A DNA stretch of 56,906 bases from Acidobacteriota bacterium (GCA_008363385.1 RHKY01000061.1:1-56906); one strand, 5' to 3'. Positions 19,189-30,063 are shown, counted from the stretch's first letter. Program-made: numbers and translations. The notes: generated from the sequence alone by a model not told the origin.

Positions 19189-20013
19189 ATGCCCGTCAAG
19201 ACCTACAAGCCGACCTCCCCGGGGATGCGGCAGCGGTCGACGTCGAGCTTCGCGGAGATCACCGCCTCGACGCCCCTGAAGTCCCTCACCGAGGGGAAGA
19301 GGAAGACCGGCGGGCGGAACAACCGCGGGCAGCTGACGGCCTGGTGGCGCGGCGGAGGCCACAAGCGGCGCTACCGCTCCGTCGACTTCCGCCGCGAGAA
19401 GGCGGGCATCCCCGCCAAGGTCGCCACGATCGAGTACGACCCGAACCGCTCGGCCCGGATCGCCCTCCTGCACTACGCCGACGGCGAGAAGCGCTACATC
19501 CTCGCGCCGGACGGCCTCGCGGTGGGGCAGACGGTCGTCGCCGGCCCGCAGGCCGACATCGTCACCGGCAACGCGCTCCCGCTCCGGGCGATCCCGCTCG
19601 GCACGGTCGTGCACGCCGTCGAGCTCCGGCCGGGCGGCGGCGCGCAGCTCGCCCGGGCCGCCGGGACGGCGGTGCAGCTGATGGCCAAGGAGGAGGGCTA
19701 CGCGCTCCTCAGGCTCCCGTCCGGGGAGCTCCGGAGGGTGCTCGTGGACTGCAGGGCCACGATCGGGCAGGTGGGGAACCTCGAGCACGAGAACGTGTCG
19801 ATCGGCAAGGCGGGGCGCAACCGCTGGCTGGGCTGGCGCTCGCACAACCGCGGCGTCGCGATGAACCCGGTCGACCACCCGATGGGCGGGGGCGAGGGCA
19901 AGACGTCCGGCGGACGCCACCCCTGCTCGCCCTGGGGCTGGAAGACGAAGGGCTTCAAGACGCGGAACAACAAGCGGACGGACCGCTTCATCGTGAAGCG
20001 CCGGACGAAGTAG
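19189..20013 (+). CDS. rplB: 50S ribosomal protein L2
   Basis: This 274-residue protein supports the peptidyl transferase centre and subunit joining. It contains [21 protein letters not shown] and, near the end, [20 protein letters not shown] with the essential GGG-H segment. It follows rplW by 3 nt. AAGGAG just before the rplW stop serves as ribosome-binding site. Confidence 0.97.
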   Translation: MPVKTYKPTSPGMRQRSTSSFAEITASTPLKSLTEGKRKTGGRNNRGQLTAWWRGGGHKRRYRSVDFRREKAGIPAKVATIEYDPNRSARIALLHYADGEKRYILAPDGLAVGQTVVAGPQADIVTGNALPLRAIPLGTVVHAVELRPGGGAQLARAAGTAVQLMAKEEGYALLRLPSGELRRVLVDCRATIGQVGNLEHENVSIGKAGRNRWLGWRSHNRGVAMNPVDHPMGGGEGKTSGGRHPCSPWGWKTKGFKTRNNKRTDRFIVKRRTK

Positions 20014-20034
20014 GCGAGCGGAGAGAGAAACGCG

Positions 20035-20343
20035 ATGTCCCGTTCGACGAGGAAAGGGCCGTTCGTGGACGGCCCCCTGATGGAGAAGATCGAGGCGCTC
20101 AACGCCGCCGGCGACAAGAAGGTCCTGAAGACCTGGTCCCGGCGCTCGGTGGTCGTCCCCGAGATGGTCGGGCACACGCTCGCCGTCCACAACGGCAAGA
20201 AGTTCATCCCGGTCTACGTCTCCGAGAACATGGTCGGCCACAAGCTCGGCGAGTTCTCCCCGACGCGCACCTTCAAGGGGCACTCGGGGAAGAAGGTCGA
20301 GAAGGGCGCCGCGCCCGCGCCGGCGCCGCCGCCCGCGAAGTAG
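20035..20343 (+). CDS. rpsS: 30S ribosomal protein S19
   Basis: This 102-residue head protein forms a pair with S13. The core is canonical ([55 protein letters not shown]). After about residue 86 there is a short Ala/Pro tail ([12 protein letters not shown]), part of a trend of low-complexity tails in this cluster. Confidence 0.97.
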   Translation: MSRSTRKGPFVDGPLMEKIEALNAAGDKKVLKTWSRRSVVVPEMVGHTLAVHNGKKFIPVYVSENMVGHKLGEFSPTRTFKGHSGKKVEKGAAPAPAPPPAK

Positions 20344-20354
20344 GAGCGCCGCCG

Positions 20355-20945
20355 ATGGAAGCCGTCGCACGCCTCCGCCAGTACCGCGGCGCCGCCCAGA
20401 AGGTCCGCCTGGTCGCCGACCTGATCCGGATGAAGCCGGTGGGCCGCGCCCTCGCCACGCTGAAGGCGACCCGGAAGTCCTGCGCCCCGGACCTCGTCCG
20501 CCTGCTCGAGTCGGCGGTGGCCAACGCGCAGCAGAACGGCTCCGGGGTCGACCCGGACGCCCTCGTCGTCTCGAAGATCCACGTCGACGAGGCGGGGAAG
20601 AAGCCGCTGCAGCGGAACTCGATGATCCGGTCCGTCTCGAACTACAAGAAGCGGTTCGCCCGGCCCCGGTTCATGAGCGGGCCGCAGGGCCGGATGTGGC
20701 TCGTGGCGCGGCCCTTCTGCCACGTCACGGTGGCCGTGTCGGACGACCCGGAGGTCCGCAAGAAGGCCGGCCTCCCCGCCGAGGCCCCGAGCCCCGTCGC
20801 CCGCCGCCGGCGGACGTCGCGGATCGGCGCGGCGGCGGCCGCCGTCCAGGCCGCCGGGTCCAAGCCGGCCCGGACGGAGGCCACCGCGGCCAAGCCGCGC
20901 GCCAAGAAGGGCGGCTCCGCGGCCGCCCCGGAGAAGAAGGACTAG
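20355..20945 (+). CDS. rplV: 50S ribosomal protein L22 with enlarged loop and long C-terminal tail
   Basis: L22 lines the exit tunnel. The core (residues 1-130) matches the family: [20 protein letters not shown] and SAVANAQQN, then HVTVAVSD at the end. Between VDEA (77-80) and HVTV the segment is about 20 residues longer than in E. coli, with insertions before and at the tunnel hairpin (about 81-112). After residue 130 comes a tail of about 65 Ala/Lys/Arg residues. Total length is 196 against the usual 110. ATG 20355 follows TAGGAGCGCC; the frame is open upstream but does not encode L22 there. Confidence 0.94.
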   Translation: MEAVARLRQYRGAAQKVRLVADLIRMKPVGRALATLKATRKSCAPDLVRLLESAVANAQQNGSGVDPDALVVSKIHVDEAGKKPLQRNSMIRSVSNYKKRFARPRFMSGPQGRMWLVARPFCHVTVAVSDDPEVRKKAGLPAEAPSPVARRRRTSRIGAAAAAVQAAGSKPARTEATAAKPRAKKGGSAAAPEKKD

Positions 20946-20976
20946 GCCGGTCCGGCCGTCAGGAGAAGAGGGAAGA

Positions 20977-21624
20977 ATGGGCCAGAAAGTACACCCCTAC
21001 GGCTTCCGGATCGGCTACAACCGGTCCTGGCACTCGCGCTGGTACGCGGAGAAGGACTACCTCCGGTTCCTTCACGACGACCTGAAGCTCCGCACCGAGC
21101 TCAAGAAGGAGCTGGCCAACGCCGCCGTCTCGGAGATCGAGATCGAGCGCGGGAACAAGCTCAAGATCAACATCATGACGGCCCGCCCGGGCGTCATCAT
21201 CGGCAAGAAGGGCGCCTCCGTCGACCTGCTGAGGGACCGGCTGCAGAAGCGGCTCGGGAAGGACATCCACGTCAACATCGTGGAGATCCAGCGCCCGGAG
21301 ACGGACGCCCAGCTCGTGGCGGAGTCGATCGCGATGCAGATCGAGCGCCGCGTCGCCTTCCGCCGCGCGATGAAGAAGGCGATGGAGTCGGCCTTCCGCT
21401 TCGGCGCCCAGGGCGTCAAGGTGCGGTGCTCGGGCCGGCTCAACGGCGCCGAGATCGCGCGCTCGGAGTGGTACCAGGACGGGCGCCTGCCCCTCCACAC
21501 GCTGAAGGCGGACATCGACTTCGGCGTCGCCGAGGCGCGCACCACGTACGGGCGCATCGGCGTGAAGTGCTGGATCTACAAGGGCGAGCTGCACCGCGCC
21601 AAGTCGCGCCGGAAGGCGGTCTGA
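20977..21624 (+). CDS. rpsC: 30S ribosomal protein S3
   Basis: This 215-residue protein sits at the mRNA entry site and has a KH domain with [20 protein letters not shown]. It starts [20 protein letters not shown], a clear S3 opening. The C-terminal domain includes [28 protein letters not shown] precedes the ATG. Confidence 0.97.
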   Translation: MGQKVHPYGFRIGYNRSWHSRWYAEKDYLRFLHDDLKLRTELKKELANAAVSEIEIERGNKLKINIMTARPGVIIGKKGASVDLLRDRLQKRLGKDIHVNIVEIQRPETDAQLVAESIAMQIERRVAFRRAMKKAMESAFRFGAQGVKVRCSGRLNGAEIARSEWYQDGRLPLHTLKADIDFGVAEARTTYGRIGVKCWIYKGELHRAKSRRKAV

Positions 21625-21636
21625 GGAGGCCCGGCC

Positions 21637-22062
21637 ATGCTGATGCCCGCGAAGGTCAAGTACCGCAAGCAGCAGAAGGGCCGCCGTCGCGGCACCGCGT
21701 GGCGGGGCTCCGACCTGTCGTTCGGGGACTTCGGTCTCCAGGCGCTCGAGGCCGGGTGGCTGACGGCGCGGCAGGTCGAGGCGGGGCGCGTCGCGATCCA
21801 GCGCCACGTCAAGCGCGGCGGCAAGATGTGGATCCGGGTCTTCCCGGACAAGCCCATCACGAAGAAGCCCGCCGAGACCCGGATGGGGAAGGGCAAGGGG
21901 GCGCCGGAGGCCTGGGTCTGCGTCATCAAGCCCGGGCGGGTCCTGTTCGAGATCGAGGGAGTGGACGAGAAGACGGCCCGCGAGGCCTTCAAGCTCGCCA
22001 GCGACAAGATCGGGATCCCGACCCGTTTCGTGTCGCGCGCCTTCCTCGAGGCGGTGAGGTGA
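21637..22062 (+). CDS. rplP: 50S ribosomal protein L16
   Basis: This 141-residue protein orients the A-site tRNA and completes late 50S assembly. It has [19 protein letters not shown], then [20 protein letters not shown] and [12 protein letters not shown]. Those residues include the conserved loop near the peptidyl transferase centre. It lies 12 nt after rpsC with a GAGG site. Confidence 0.97.
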   Translation: MLMPAKVKYRKQQKGRRRGTAWRGSDLSFGDFGLQALEAGWLTARQVEAGRVAIQRHVKRGGKMWIRVFPDKPITKKPAETRMGKGKGAPEAWVCVIKPGRVLFEIEGVDEKTAREAFKLASDKIGIPTRFVSRAFLEAVR

Positions 22063-22066
22063 GCCG

Positions 22067-22279
22067 ATGAAGGCCGAGAAGATGAAGGACTGGACCCCGG
22101 AGGAGCGGGCGGCCAAGGAGCGCGAGTGGCGCCAGGCGCTCTTCACCCTGCGGGTGCAGAAGGCGACCGGGCAGCTCGAGAACCCGATCAAGCTCCGGGA
22201 CCTCCGGCGGGACATCGCGCGGCTGAAGACGCTGGGCGCCGCCGAGGCCAAGGCCGCGCGCGCCGCGCGGAAGGACTGA
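22067..22279 (+). CDS. rpmC: 50S ribosomal protein L29
   Basis: This 70-residue two-helix protein lies near the tunnel exit beside L23. [20 protein letters not shown] followed by RRDIARLKT is the L29 signature. It begins 4 nt after rplP, and GGTGAG is the only purine-rich site, so translational coupling is likely. Confidence 0.95.
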   Translation: MKAEKMKDWTPEERAAKEREWRQALFTLRVQKATGQLENPIKLRDLRRDIARLKTLGAAEAKAARAARKD

Positions 22280-22288
22280 GGACGACCG

Positions 22289-22594
22289 ATGAGCCCCGAC
22301 GTGAACGAGACACCGACGGCCGCCCCGAAGGCGGCGAGGGAGCGGCGGACCCGGAAGACCGGGACCGTCGTCTCGGCGAACATGCAGAAGACCGTCGTCG
22401 TCGAGGTGACGCGGACGGTGAAGCACCCCCGGTACGGCCGCTTCGTCAAGCGGACGTCGCGCTTCCTCGCCGACGACCGCGTCCTCGGCGTGAAGCCGGG
22501 GGACGTGGTGGAGATCGAGGAGACGCGTCCCCTCTCGGCCCGCAAGCGCTGGCGCGTCCGCACGGTCGTCCGGCCGTCCGGGCGGCGCGGGTGA
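22289..22594 (+). CDS. rpsQ: 30S ribosomal protein S17
   Basis: This 101-residue OB-fold protein binds 16S rRNA helix 11. It has [34 protein letters not shown] and [14 protein letters not shown]. About 20 extra N-terminal residues ([17 protein letters not shown]) look disordered. Start ATG 22289 lies 9 nt after rpmC. Confidence 0.96.
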   Translation: MSPDVNETPTAAPKAARERRTRKTGTVVSANMQKTVVVEVTRTVKHPRYGRFVKRTSRFLADDRVLGVKPGDVVEIEETRPLSARKRWRVRTVVRPSGRRG

Positions 22595-22622
22595 GCGGCC
22601 GGGGAGAACGGAGGGCCAGACC

Positions 22623-22997
22623 GTGATTCAGATGGGGACGATCCTGGAGGTCGCGGACAACTCGGGCGCCCGGCGGCTGTCGTGCATCCGCCTCAAGGGC
22701 GGCTCGATGGGCGCCTACGGCCGGCTCGGGGACATCATCACCTGCGCCGTGCGCGAGTCGAGCCCGGACGCGCCGGACGCCGTCCGGAAGGGGAAGGTCG
22801 TGAAGGCCGTCATCGTCCGGACCCGCCACGAGCAGAGGCGGCGCGACGGGAGCTACATCCGCTTCGACAACAACGCCGCGGTCCTGATCAACAACGACAA
22901 GGAGCCGATCGGCACCCGCGTGTTCGGCCCGGTCGCCCGGGAGCTCCGGGAGAAGCGCTTCATGAAGATCATCTCCCTGGCCCCCGAGGTGCTCTGA
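22623..22997 (+). CDS. rplN: 50S ribosomal protein L14
   Basis: This 124-residue protein contacts the small subunit and the silencing factor RsfS. A GTG start at 22623 gives [20 protein letters not shown], the expected start of L14. [20 protein letters not shown] followed by [10 protein letters not shown] is the family signature. Confidence 0.97.
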   Translation: MIQMGTILEVADNSGARRLSCIRLKGGSMGAYGRLGDIITCAVRESSPDAPDAVRKGKVVKAVIVRTRHEQRRRDGSYIRFDNNAAVLINNDKEPIGTRVFGPVARELREKRFMKIISLAPEVL

Positions 22998-23007
22998 GGC
23001 GTCGGCG

Positions 23008-23373
23008 ATGAAGAAGAAGAAGTACGTTTTCACCGGCAAGGCGCGGATCCGCCGCGGCGACGAGGTCGTCGTCGTCTCCGGCGCGGACCGGGGCGCGTCG
23101 GGCAAGGTCCTCCGCGTCCACCCCGAGTCCGGGCGGGTCGTCGTGGAGGGCGTGAACCTGATCAAGCGCGCCACGCGCCCGAACCCGCAGAAGAACATCA
23201 AGGGCGGGATCGTCGAGAAGGAAGCCCCCATCTCGATGTCCAACGTCATGCTGAAGGACCCGGAGACCGGCAAGCCGACCCGCCTCGGGGTCCGCACCGA
23301 GTCGGGCGAGAGGGTCCGGTTCGCCCGGCGGAGCGGGACCTCCGTGTCGACCGTCTCCGGGGCGAAGGGGTAG
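23008..23373 (+). CDS. rplX: 50S ribosomal protein L24
   Basis: This 121-residue assembly-initiator protein has a KOW motif ([20 protein letters not shown]) and [20 protein letters not shown]. It begins 10 nt after rplN and ends 3 nt before rplE, as usual in the spc cluster. Confidence 0.97.
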   Translation: MKKKKYVFTGKARIRRGDEVVVVSGADRGASGKVLRVHPESGRVVVEGVNLIKRATRPNPQKNIKGGIVEKEAPISMSNVMLKDPETGKPTRLGVRTESGERVRFARRSGTSVSTVSGAKG

Positions 23374-23376
23374 CCG

Positions 23377-23919
23377 ATGGCAGCGCGTCTGCAGGAGAAG
23401 TACAAGAAGGACGTCGTCCCGGTCCTCGAGAAGGAGTTCGGGATCACGAACCGCATGGCGGTGCCCCGCATCGAGAAGGTCGTCCTGAACATGGGCGTCG
23501 GCGAGGCGATCCAGAACTCGAAGCTGGTCGAGGCCGCCGCAGACGACCTCACCCGGATCGCCGGCCAGCGCGCCGTCGTCACGAAGGCGCGGAAGTCCAT
23601 CGCGAGCTTCAAGCTCCGCGCGGGGATGTCGATCGGCTGCCGGGTCACGCTGCGGGGCGAGCGGATGTACGAGTTCCTCGACCGGCTCATGAACATCGCC
23701 CTGCCGCGCGTGCGCGACTTCCGCGGCGTCCCCACGCGCGCGTTCGACGGGCGCGGGAACTACACGCTCGGGATCCGGGACCACCTCATCTTCCCCGAGG
23801 TCGACGCGGGGAAGGTGGAGAAGTCCCGCGGGCTCAACGTCACCATCGTCACCACGGCCGGCTCGGACGACCGGGCCCGCGTGCTCCTCCGGGAGCTCGG
23901 CATGCCGTTCGGGCGCTAG
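23377..23919 (+). CDS. rplE: 50S ribosomal protein L5
   Basis: This 180-residue central-protuberance protein binds 5S rRNA with L18. It has [38 protein letters not shown] and the P-site loop region [19 protein letters not shown]. All segments match the family. Confidence 0.97.
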   Translation: MAARLQEKYKKDVVPVLEKEFGITNRMAVPRIEKVVLNMGVGEAIQNSKLVEAAADDLTRIAGQRAVVTKARKSIASFKLRAGMSIGCRVTLRGERMYEFLDRLMNIALPRVRDFRGVPTRAFDGRGNYTLGIRDHLIFPEVDAGKVEKSRGLNVTIVTTAGSDDRARVLLRELGMPFGR

Positions 23920-23932
23920 GGAGAGACTGCCG

Positions 23933-24118
23933 ATGGCTCGCCTTTCTTCGATCGTAAAGACGTCCCGGAAGCCGAAGTACGCGATCCGGCACCGGAACCG
24001 CTGCCGCCACTGCGGGCGCCCCCGGGCGTTCCTCCGGAAGTTCGCGCTCTGCCGCATCTGCTTCCGGAAGCTGTCGCTCGGGGGCTACGTCCCGGGCGTC
24101 ACCAAGGCGTCCTGGTAG
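23933..24118 (+). CDS. rpsN: 30S ribosomal protein S14, zinc-binding (type Z)
   Basis: This 61-residue protein carries two CxxC pairs (CRHC and CRIC) and ends [12 protein letters not shown]. This is the short zinc form rather than the roughly 100-residue zinc-free one. L33, L36 and S4 in this window also keep their zinc cysteines, so a zinc-rich ribosome is expected. It is between rplE and rpsH as usual. Confidence 0.97.
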   Translation: MARLSSIVKTSRKPKYAIRHRNRCRHCGRPRAFLRKFALCRICFRKLSLGGYVPGVTKASW

Positions 24119-24127
24119 GAGGGGCCC

Positions 24128-24526
24128 GTGAACGCGAACGACCCGATCGCCGACCTCCTGACCCGGGTGCGAAACGGGCTCTCGGCCCGGCACGAGAAGG
24201 TGGACGTCCCCTCCTCGCGCCTGAAGGTGGAGCTGGCCCGCATCCTCAAGGACGAGGGGTACATCAAGAACTTCAAGGTGCTCGACGACAAGGGGGCGGG
24301 GCTCCTGCGCCTCTACCTCAAGTACGACGAGTCGGGGCGGCCCACCATCCACGGGCTCTCCCGCGTCTCGCGTCCCGGCCGCCGGCTCTACCGCGGCAAG
24401 GACGAGATGCCCGAGGTGCTGGGCGGCCTCGGCATCGCCATCGTCTCGACGTCCCAGGGCCTCCTGACCGGGCAGGACGCCCGTCGCCGCGGGGTCGGCG
24501 GCGAGGTCGTCTGCTCGGTCTGGTGA
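24128..24526 (+). CDS. rpsH: 30S ribosomal protein S8
   Basis: This 132-residue protein organises the central domain of 16S rRNA. The GTG start at 24128 follows TAGGAGGGGCCC. It has DPIADLLTRVRNGLSARHEK, GLSRVSRPGRRLY and the closing TSQGLLTGQDARRRGVGGE. In E. coli S8 represses the spc operon. Confidence 0.97.
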   Translation: MNANDPIADLLTRVRNGLSARHEKVDVPSSRLKVELARILKDEGYIKNFKVLDDKGAGLLRLYLKYDESGRPTIHGLSRVSRPGRRLYRGKDEMPEVLGGLGIAIVSTSQGLLTGQDARRRGVGGEVVCSVW

Positions 24527-24548
24527 GGACGGCGGGAGGGAAGCCGAG

Positions 24549-25106
24549 ATGTCTCGTATCGGAAAGAAGCTCATCCCCCTGCCGAAGGGCGTCGACGTCC
24601 AGGTGGGCCCCGCCGCCGTCACGGTGAAGGGGCCGAAGGGGAGCCTGCAGGCGCCGGTCGCCGAGGGGATCCGCGTCTCCGTCAAGGACGGGAAGGTGGA
24701 GGTCACCCGCCAGAACGACGAGAAGGCGCAGCGCGCCCTCCACGGCCTGACCCGGGCGCTCCTGGCCAACGCCGTCTCCGGCGTCTCCCAGGGCTACCGG
24801 CGGGAGATCGACCTCGTCGGCATCGGCTACAAGGCCGAGGTCAAGGGCCGCACGGTCCACTTCAGCTGCGGCTACTCGCACGTCGTCGAGTTCCCGATGC
24901 CCGAGGGCGTCACCGTCGAGGTGGCCCCCGACGCCAAGGCCAAGGACGTCACGCACGTCGTCGTCACCGGCGCCGACAAGCAGAGGGTCGGCCAGACGGC
25001 CTGGCAGATCCGGGCCATCAAGCCCCCCGACCCGTACAAGCTCAAGGGCTTCCGCTACGTGGGCGAGGTCCTGAAGAAGAAGGCCGGCAAGGCCACGGGC
25101 AAGTAA
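24549..25106 (+). CDS. rplF: 50S ribosomal protein L6
   Basis: This 185-residue protein lies near the sarcin-ricin loop. It starts [19 protein letters not shown] and has [20 protein letters not shown] and [20 protein letters not shown], the L6 signature. The sequence shows two similar L6 half-domains. Confidence 0.97.
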   Translation: MSRIGKKLIPLPKGVDVQVGPAAVTVKGPKGSLQAPVAEGIRVSVKDGKVEVTRQNDEKAQRALHGLTRALLANAVSGVSQGYRREIDLVGIGYKAEVKGRTVHFSCGYSHVVEFPMPEGVTVEVAPDAKAKDVTHVVVTGADKQRVGQTAWQIRAIKPPDPYKLKGFRYVGEVLKKKAGKATGK

Positions 25107-25117
25107 GGAGCACGCTC

Positions 25118-25486
25118 ATGGACAAGGCCAAGGCCCGGGTGGAGGCGAGAGAGCGGATCCACGCCAGGATCCGCCGGAAGGTCGCCGGCACGGCCGAGCG
25201 GCCGCGCCTGGCCGTCTACCGCTCCCTGAAGTACATCTCCGTCCAGCTGATCGACGACGCCGCCGGGCGCACGCTCGCCCAGGCCTCCTCGCGCGAGGCG
25301 GCGGTGCGCGGCGCCAAGAAGAGCGCGGCGAACAAGGGCGCCGCCGCGGCGGTCGGCGCGCTCATCGCCGAGCGTGCCAAGGAGAAGGGGATCGCGGCGG
25401 TCGTGTTCGACCGCGGCGGGCACCTCTACCACGGCAACGTCAAGGCTCTCGCCGACGCCGCGCGGGAGAAGGGGTTGAAGTTTTGA
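25118..25486 (+). CDS. rplR: 50S ribosomal protein L18
   Basis: This 122-residue 5S rRNA-binding protein contains [20 protein letters not shown] and [25 protein letters not shown] precedes the ATG. Its TGA overlaps the unusual TTG start of rpsE, so the two genes are coupled. Confidence 0.97.
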   Translation: MDKAKARVEARERIHARIRRKVAGTAERPRLAVYRSLKYISVQLIDDAAGRTLAQASSREAAVRGAKKSAANKGAAAAVGALIAERAKEKGIAAVVFDRGGHLYHGNVKALADAAREKGLKF

Positions 25487-26127
25487 GCACGAACGCACCG
25501 AGCCGTCCCTCCCGTCCCGGCGGCCGGCCGCCCGGCCGCGGCCCCGGCCTCTCCTCCGCCCCGCCGCGCCCGGCCGGCGCCCTGGGCGAGGGCCGCGCGG
25601 GGGCCGACCTGATCGACCACGTCGTCCACATCAACCGCGTCACGAAGGTCGTCAAGGGCGGAAAGAACTTCTCCTTCTCGGCCCTCGTCATCGTCGGGGA
25701 CGGCAAGGGGCGCGTCGGCTACGGGGCCGGCAAGGCCAAGGAGGTCCCGGTCGCCATCAAGAAGGGGATCGAGATGGCGAAGAAGTCGATGATCAGCGTC
25801 CCGCTGAAGGGGAAGACGATCCCGCACTCCGTCGTGGGCCACTACGGCGCGGGGCGCGTCCTCCTGAAGCCCGCGTCCGACGGCACCGGCGTCATCGCCG
25901 GCGGCGCGGTCCGCGCGGTCCTCGAGTCGGCGGGCGTCCAGAACATCCTGACGAAGTCCCTCGGGACGACCAACCCGCACAACGTCGTCAAGGCGACGTT
26001 CGACGCGCTCAAGAACCTCCACCTCGAGGAGTCGATCGCCCGGGCGCGCGGCCGGGGCAACGGCACGGCCGAGCCCGTCGCGCCCCCGGCGGCTCCCGAG
26101 GAGGCCGGAGCGGAGGCCAAGGGATGA
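25483..26127 (+). CDS. rpsE: 30S ribosomal protein S5
   Basis: S5 takes part in decoding accuracy and mRNA unwinding. The TTG start at 25483 overlaps the rplR stop by 4 nt. The first 40 or so of 214 residues are a Pro/Gly/Arg-rich extension. The core begins at [19 protein letters not shown] and includes [16 protein letters not shown] and [21 protein letters not shown] Pro/Glu/Ala tail ends the protein and overlaps rpmD. AGAAGGGG lies upstream. Confidence 0.95.
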   Translation: MSTNAPSRPSRPGGRPPGRGPGLSSAPPRPAGALGEGRAGADLIDHVVHINRVTKVVKGGKNFSFSALVIVGDGKGRVGYGAGKAKEVPVAIKKGIEMAKKSMISVPLKGKTIPHSVVGHYGAGRVLLKPASDGTGVIAGGAVRAVLESAGVQNILTKSLGTTNPHNVVKATFDALKNLHLEESIARARGRGNGTAEPVAPPAAPEEAGAEAKG

Positions 26128-26468
26128 GCGAGAAGAAGGCCGACAAGCCGTCGCGCGCCGCGGCGGACGTCGACGCCCTCCTGACGGAGGTCACGTCGGC
26201 GGCGAAGGTGAAGCCGGCGCGGGCCCCGCGCCCCCAGCCGGCGCCGGAGGCGGCCGCGGAGAAGGCCCCCGAGGCCGCGGCGCCCGCGGCGCGCAAGACC
26301 ATCCTCGTCCGGCAGGTCAAGTCGGGGATCTGCACCCCGGAGGACCACAAGCGGACGCTGAAGGGGCTCGGGCTCAGCGGCCCCCGGAGCGAGTCGACGC
26401 TCGTCGACTCCCCGTCGGTGCGGGGGCAGATCCGGAAGGTCCGGCACCTCGTCACCGTGGTCGAGTGA
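26124..26468 (+). CDS. rpmD: 50S ribosomal protein L30 with long N-terminal extension
   Basis: The L30 core is residues 58-114 ([53 protein letters not shown]). It is preceded by about 57 residues rich in Ala, Pro, Lys and Glu. L30 is normally about 60 residues. The start ATG overlaps the rpsE stop (ATGA), and no other start with a ribosome-binding site lies nearer the core, so the extension is probably translated. Confidence 0.9.
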   Translation: MSEKKADKPSRAAADVDALLTEVTSAAKVKPARAPRPQPAPEAAAEKAPEAAAPAARKTILVRQVKSGICTPEDHKRTLKGLGLSGPRSESTLVDSPSVRGQIRKVRHLVTVVE

Positions 26469-26493
26469 GACCGGAGAGGACAGGAGAGAGACC

Positions 26494-26952
26494 ATGACGC
26501 AGGGACTCCACACGCTCGGACCGCGGAAGGGCGCCACGGCCGCCCGCAAGCGCGTCGGGCGCGGGCCCGGCTCCGGCCTCGGGAAGACGTCCGGCCGGGG
26601 CAACAAGGGGCAGCAGTCGCGCAGCGGCTACTCGGCCCAGCGCGGCCGCGAAGGCGGGCAGATGCCCCTCCACCGGCGCGTCCCCAAGCGCGGGTTCACC
26701 AACATCTTCCGCTCGGCCTGGCGCACGGTCACGGTCGAGGCGCTCGAGCGCGCCTTCGCCGCCGGGGCGCAGGTGGACGAGGCCGGCCTGAGGCGCGCGG
26801 GGCTCCTGAAGGGGCGCGTCGGCGCGGGGGTCAAGGTCCTCGGCACCGGTGAGATCCGGAAGGCCCTCGTCGTCTCCGCGGCGAAGTTCACCGACGGGGC
26901 GAAGAAGAAGATCGAGGCGGCGGGCGGCCGCTGCGAGGTCGTCGGGGCGTGA
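26494..26952 (+). CDS. rplO: 50S ribosomal protein L15
   Basis: This 152-residue protein binds 23S rRNA. The N-terminal basic, Gly-rich arm ([20 protein letters not shown]) and [19 protein letters not shown] are diagnostic. It ends overlapping the GTG start of secY by 4 nt. Confidence 0.97.
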   Translation: MTQGLHTLGPRKGATAARKRVGRGPGSGLGKTSGRGNKGQQSRSGYSAQRGREGGQMPLHRRVPKRGFTNIFRSAWRTVTVEALERAFAAGAQVDEAGLRRAGLLKGRVGAGVKVLGTGEIRKALVVSAAKFTDGAKKKIEAAGGRCEVVGA

Positions 26953-28343
26953 ACATCGTCGAGTCGTTCCGGAACATCTTCGCGGTCCCCGACCTGCGCA
27001 AGCGGGTGCTGTTCACGTTCGGGCTGCTCGCGATCTACCGGATCGGGTCGCACATCCCGACGCCCGGCCTCGACGCCCGGGCCTTCGAGGAGTTCTTCAA
27101 GACGAACGCGGCGGGCCTCCTCGGCTTCCTCGACATCTTCTCGGGCGGCGCGCTGCGCCGGCTGTCGGTCTTCGCGCTCGGCATCACGCCGTACATCACC
27201 GCGTCGATCATCCTGCAGCTCCTGACCGTGGTCTGGCCCTACCTGGAGAAGCTCTCCAAGGAGGGCGAGCTCGGCCGGCGGAAGATCACGCAGTACACCC
27301 GCTACGGGACGATGCTCCTGTCGATCGTCCAGGGCTCGGGCATCGCGATCTGGCTCTGGGCGTCGAAGGCCCCGAGCGGCGCGCCGCTCGTCCACCAAGG
27401 GATCGGGAAGACGGCGTTCGTCCTCCTCGCGGTCCTGACGCTGACCACCGGGACGGCCTTCGTCATGTGGCTCGGCGAGCAGATCACCGAGCGCGGGATC
27501 GGCAACGGCATCTCGCTCATCATCTTCGCCGGCATCGTCGCGGGCTTCCCGAGCGCCGTCTGGCAGTCCCTCCAGCAGATCCTGCGGGGCCAGATGTCGC
27601 TCTTCACGATGCTGATCCTGCTCGTCTTCATGGTCGCCGTCGTCGCGGCGATCGTCTTCGTCGAGCGGGCGCAGCGCCGGATCCCGGTCCAGTACGCCAA
27701 GCGGGTCGTCGGCCGGAAGGTCTACGGCGGCCAGAACACGTACCTCCCCCTCCGCGTGAACACGGGCGGCGTGATCCCGATCATCTTCGCCGTCTCCATC
27801 ATCCAGTTCCCGCAGTACCTCGCCTCGGCGTTCAAGAGCGACTTCATGCAGAAGATCGCCGGCCAGCTCTCGGTCGGCCAGCCGCTCTACAACCTGTTCT
27901 ACGCGGCCGGCATCGTCTTCTTCTGCTACTTCTACATCTCGATCATCTTCAACCCGACCGACACCGCCGAGAACATGCGGAAGTACGGCGGGTTCATCCC
28001 CGGGATCCGGCCCGGCAAGGCGACGGCCGAGTACGTCGACACGGTCCTGACGCGGATCACCCTCATCGGGGCGTGCTACCTCGTCGTCGTGGCCCTGATC
28101 CCGGAGTTCCTCCTGATGGGCTTCAAGGTGCAGAGCCTGCCCTTCGTCGGGCCCTGGCTGGACACGCACCTCCCCGCCTTCGTCACGCAGGGCCTCGGGA
28201 TCACGTTCTACTTCGGCGGCACCTCCCTCCTGATCGTCGTGGGCGTGGCCATGGACACGGTCCAGCAGGTGGAGTCGCAGCTCGTCATGCGCAACTACGA
28301 AGGCTTCCTCAAGAAGGGCCGCATCCGCGGGCGGCGGGGCTGA
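26949..28343 (+). CDS. secY: Preprotein translocase subunit SecY
   Basis: This 464-residue protein forms the protein-conducting channel, with ten predicted membrane segments. The plug-region motif [20 protein letters not shown] and the cytoplasmic loop [10 protein letters not shown]-like segment ([15 protein letters not shown]) are present. The GTG start at 26949 overlaps rplO. Its partner SecE is at 420; SecG is not in the window. Confidence 0.97.
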   Translation: MNIVESFRNIFAVPDLRKRVLFTFGLLAIYRIGSHIPTPGLDARAFEEFFKTNAAGLLGFLDIFSGGALRRLSVFALGITPYITASIILQLLTVVWPYLEKLSKEGELGRRKITQYTRYGTMLLSIVQGSGIAIWLWASKAPSGAPLVHQGIGKTAFVLLAVLTLTTGTAFVMWLGEQITERGIGNGISLIIFAGIVAGFPSAVWQSLQQILRGQMSLFTMLILLVFMVAVVAAIVFVERAQRRIPVQYAKRVVGRKVYGGQNTYLPLRVNTGGVIPIIFAVSIIQFPQYLASAFKSDFMQKIAGQLSVGQPLYNLFYAAGIVFFCYFYISIIFNPTDTAENMRKYGGFIPGIRPGKATAEYVDTVLTRITLIGACYLVVVALIPEFLLMGFKVQSLPFVGPWLDTHLPAFVTQGLGITFYFGGTSLLIVVGVAMDTVQQVESQLVMRNYEGFLKKGRIRGRRG

Positions 28344-28348
28344 CGGCG

Positions 28349-28945
28349 ATGGCGGTCACGGTCGTCTTCTTCGGCCCGCCCGGCTCGGGGAAGGGCACGC
28401 AGGCGTCCCGCCTGGCGGCCTCCCTCGGGATCCCCCAGGTCTCCACGGGAGACCTCCTGCGCGGCCACGTGGCGCGGGGCACCGAGCTCGGGCGGGTCGC
28501 GCGCCCGATCATGGAGTCGGGCGCTCTCGTGCCCGACGACCTCGTGACGCGGATGCTCCGGGAGCGCCTGGCCGAGCCGGACGCCGCGGGCGGAGCCCTC
28601 TTCGACGGCTACCCGCGGACGCTCGCCCAGGCCGACTCCCTCGACGCCGTCCTGGCCGAGGGCGGGAGGAAGGTGGACGCCGTCCTCTTCCTCGACGTCC
28701 CCGACCAGCCGATCGTCGAGCGCCTCGTGAAGCGCGCGGCCCTGGAGGGGCGCGCCGACGACACGCCGGAGACGATCCGGGAGCGGCTCCGCGTCTACCG
28801 GGAGAAGACGGCGCCCCTGGCCGCGCGCTACCGGAGCGCGGGCCTCCTCGTGTCGATCGACGGCGACCGGCCGGTCGACGTCGTGGCCGCGGACGTGAAG
28901 GCGGCGGTCGACCGGACCGTCGCGGAGGCGGCGTCCCGCGGATGA
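28349..28945 (+). CDS. adk: Adenylate kinase
   Basis: It converts ATP and AMP to two ADP. The P-loop is GPPGSGKG (9-16), the AMP-binding region is STGDLLRGHV, and DGYPRTLAQA is conserved. It has 198 residues with a short LID (ALEGRADDTPETI) lacking the zinc cysteines of the long form. ATG 28349 lies 5 nt after the secY stop. Its stop overlaps the map start, giving the common secY-adk-map order. Confidence 0.96.
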   Translation: MAVTVVFFGPPGSGKGTQASRLAASLGIPQVSTGDLLRGHVARGTELGRVARPIMESGALVPDDLVTRMLRERLAEPDAAGGALFDGYPRTLAQADSLDAVLAEGGRKVDAVLFLDVPDQPIVERLVKRAALEGRADDTPETIRERLRVYREKTAPLAARYRSAGLLVSIDGDRPVDVVAADVKAAVDRTVAEAASRG

Positions 28946-29778
28946 TCACCTGCAAGTCCCGGCCGGAGATCCTGAGGATGGAGAGGGCGACCCGCGTGGT
29001 CCAGGAGGCGCTGGCCGAGTGCCTCGCCGTCGTCGCCCCCGGGGTCACGACCGAGGACATCGACCAGGTGGCGGCGGCGGCGATCCGCGAGCGCGGCGCC
29101 AAGGCCGCGTTCCCGGGCTACCGGGGCTACCCGAAGACGATCTGCGTCTCGGTGGACGACGAGGTGGTCCACGGGATCCCGTCCCCGAAGCGGAAGCTCC
29201 GGGCGGGGCAGGTCGTGAGCCTCGACCTCGGCGCGGTCGTGGAGGGGTACTTCGGCGACGCCGCCCGGACCGTGGCGGTCGGGGAGGTCCCGGAGCGGGT
29301 CCGGCGCCTCGTGGAGAACACCCACGCCGCGCTCGTCGCGGGCGTGGAGGCCGTCCGGGTGGGCGGGCGGATCGGCGACGTCGGCGCCGCGGTCGAGGCC
29401 GTCGCCAAGCGCAACGGCTACGGGGTCGTCCGGGAGTTCGTGGGCCACGGGATCGGCACGGCCCTCCACGAGAAGCCGGAGGTCCCGAACTACGGGCCCG
29501 CCGGGCGCCGTGACCTGATCCGCGAGGGGATGACGCTGGCCATCGAGCCGATGCTGAACCTGGGGACGCGGGAGGTCCGCGTCGCCTCCGACGGGTGGAC
29601 GGTCCGGACCCTCGACGGGCGGCCGTCCGCGCACTTCGAGCACACGGTGGTCGCGACGGTCGACGGGCCCGTGGTCCTGGGCTTCGGCCGCTACGGCGAG
29701 GACCGGGTCGTCCCGGGCGTGCCCGGCTACGACGAGTATCCTCTGGCGGAAGCTTCGCGGAAGCGGGCGAGCGCCTGA
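28942..29778 (+). CDS. map: Methionine aminopeptidase, type I
   Basis: It removes the initiator Met after deformylation (def is at 37985). The five metal ligands are D95, D106, H169, E202 and E233, in [40 protein letters not shown] and HFEHTVV. The protein is 278 residues, with a slightly long C-terminus. The ATG overlaps the adk stop. Confidence 0.96.
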   Translation: MITCKSRPEILRMERATRVVQEALAECLAVVAPGVTTEDIDQVAAAAIRERGAKAAFPGYRGYPKTICVSVDDEVVHGIPSPKRKLRAGQVVSLDLGAVVEGYFGDAARTVAVGEVPERVRRLVENTHAALVAGVEAVRVGGRIGDVGAAVEAVAKRNGYGVVREFVGHGIGTALHEKPEVPNYGPAGRRDLIREGMTLAIEPMLNLGTREVRVASDGWTVRTLDGRPSAHFEHTVVATVDGPVVLGFGRYGEDRVVPGVPGYDEYPLAEASRKRASA

Positions 29779-29804
29779 GGGAGCGGGAGCGGAGAGAAGA
29801 GCGG

Positions 29805-30023
29805 ATGTCCAAGGAAGACGCCATCGAGGTGACGGCGACCGTGATCGAGCCGCTGCCGAACGCGATGTTCCGGGTCGAGCTCGAGAACAAGCACCAGGTG
29901 CTCGCGCACATCTCCGGCAAGATGCGCAAGCACTTCATCCGGATCCTCCCCGGGGACAAGGTCCTCGTGGAGCTCTCCCCCTACGACCTGAGCCGGGGTC
30001 GGATCATCTACCGCTACAAGTGA
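29805..30023 (+). CDS. infA: Translation initiation factor IF-1
   Basis: This 72-residue OB-fold protein blocks the A site during initiation. It starts [20 protein letters not shown] and has [20 protein letters not shown] and [15 protein letters not shown], nearly identical to the family consensus. GGAGAGAAGA precedes the ATG. Confidence 0.97.
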   Translation: MSKEDAIEVTATVIEPLPNAMFRVELENKHQVLAHISGKMRKHFIRILPGDKVLVELSPYDLSRGRIIYRYK

Positions 30024-30063
30024 CCCCGCGGCGAAGCCCCGGGAAGGACAACGAGGAACGCTC

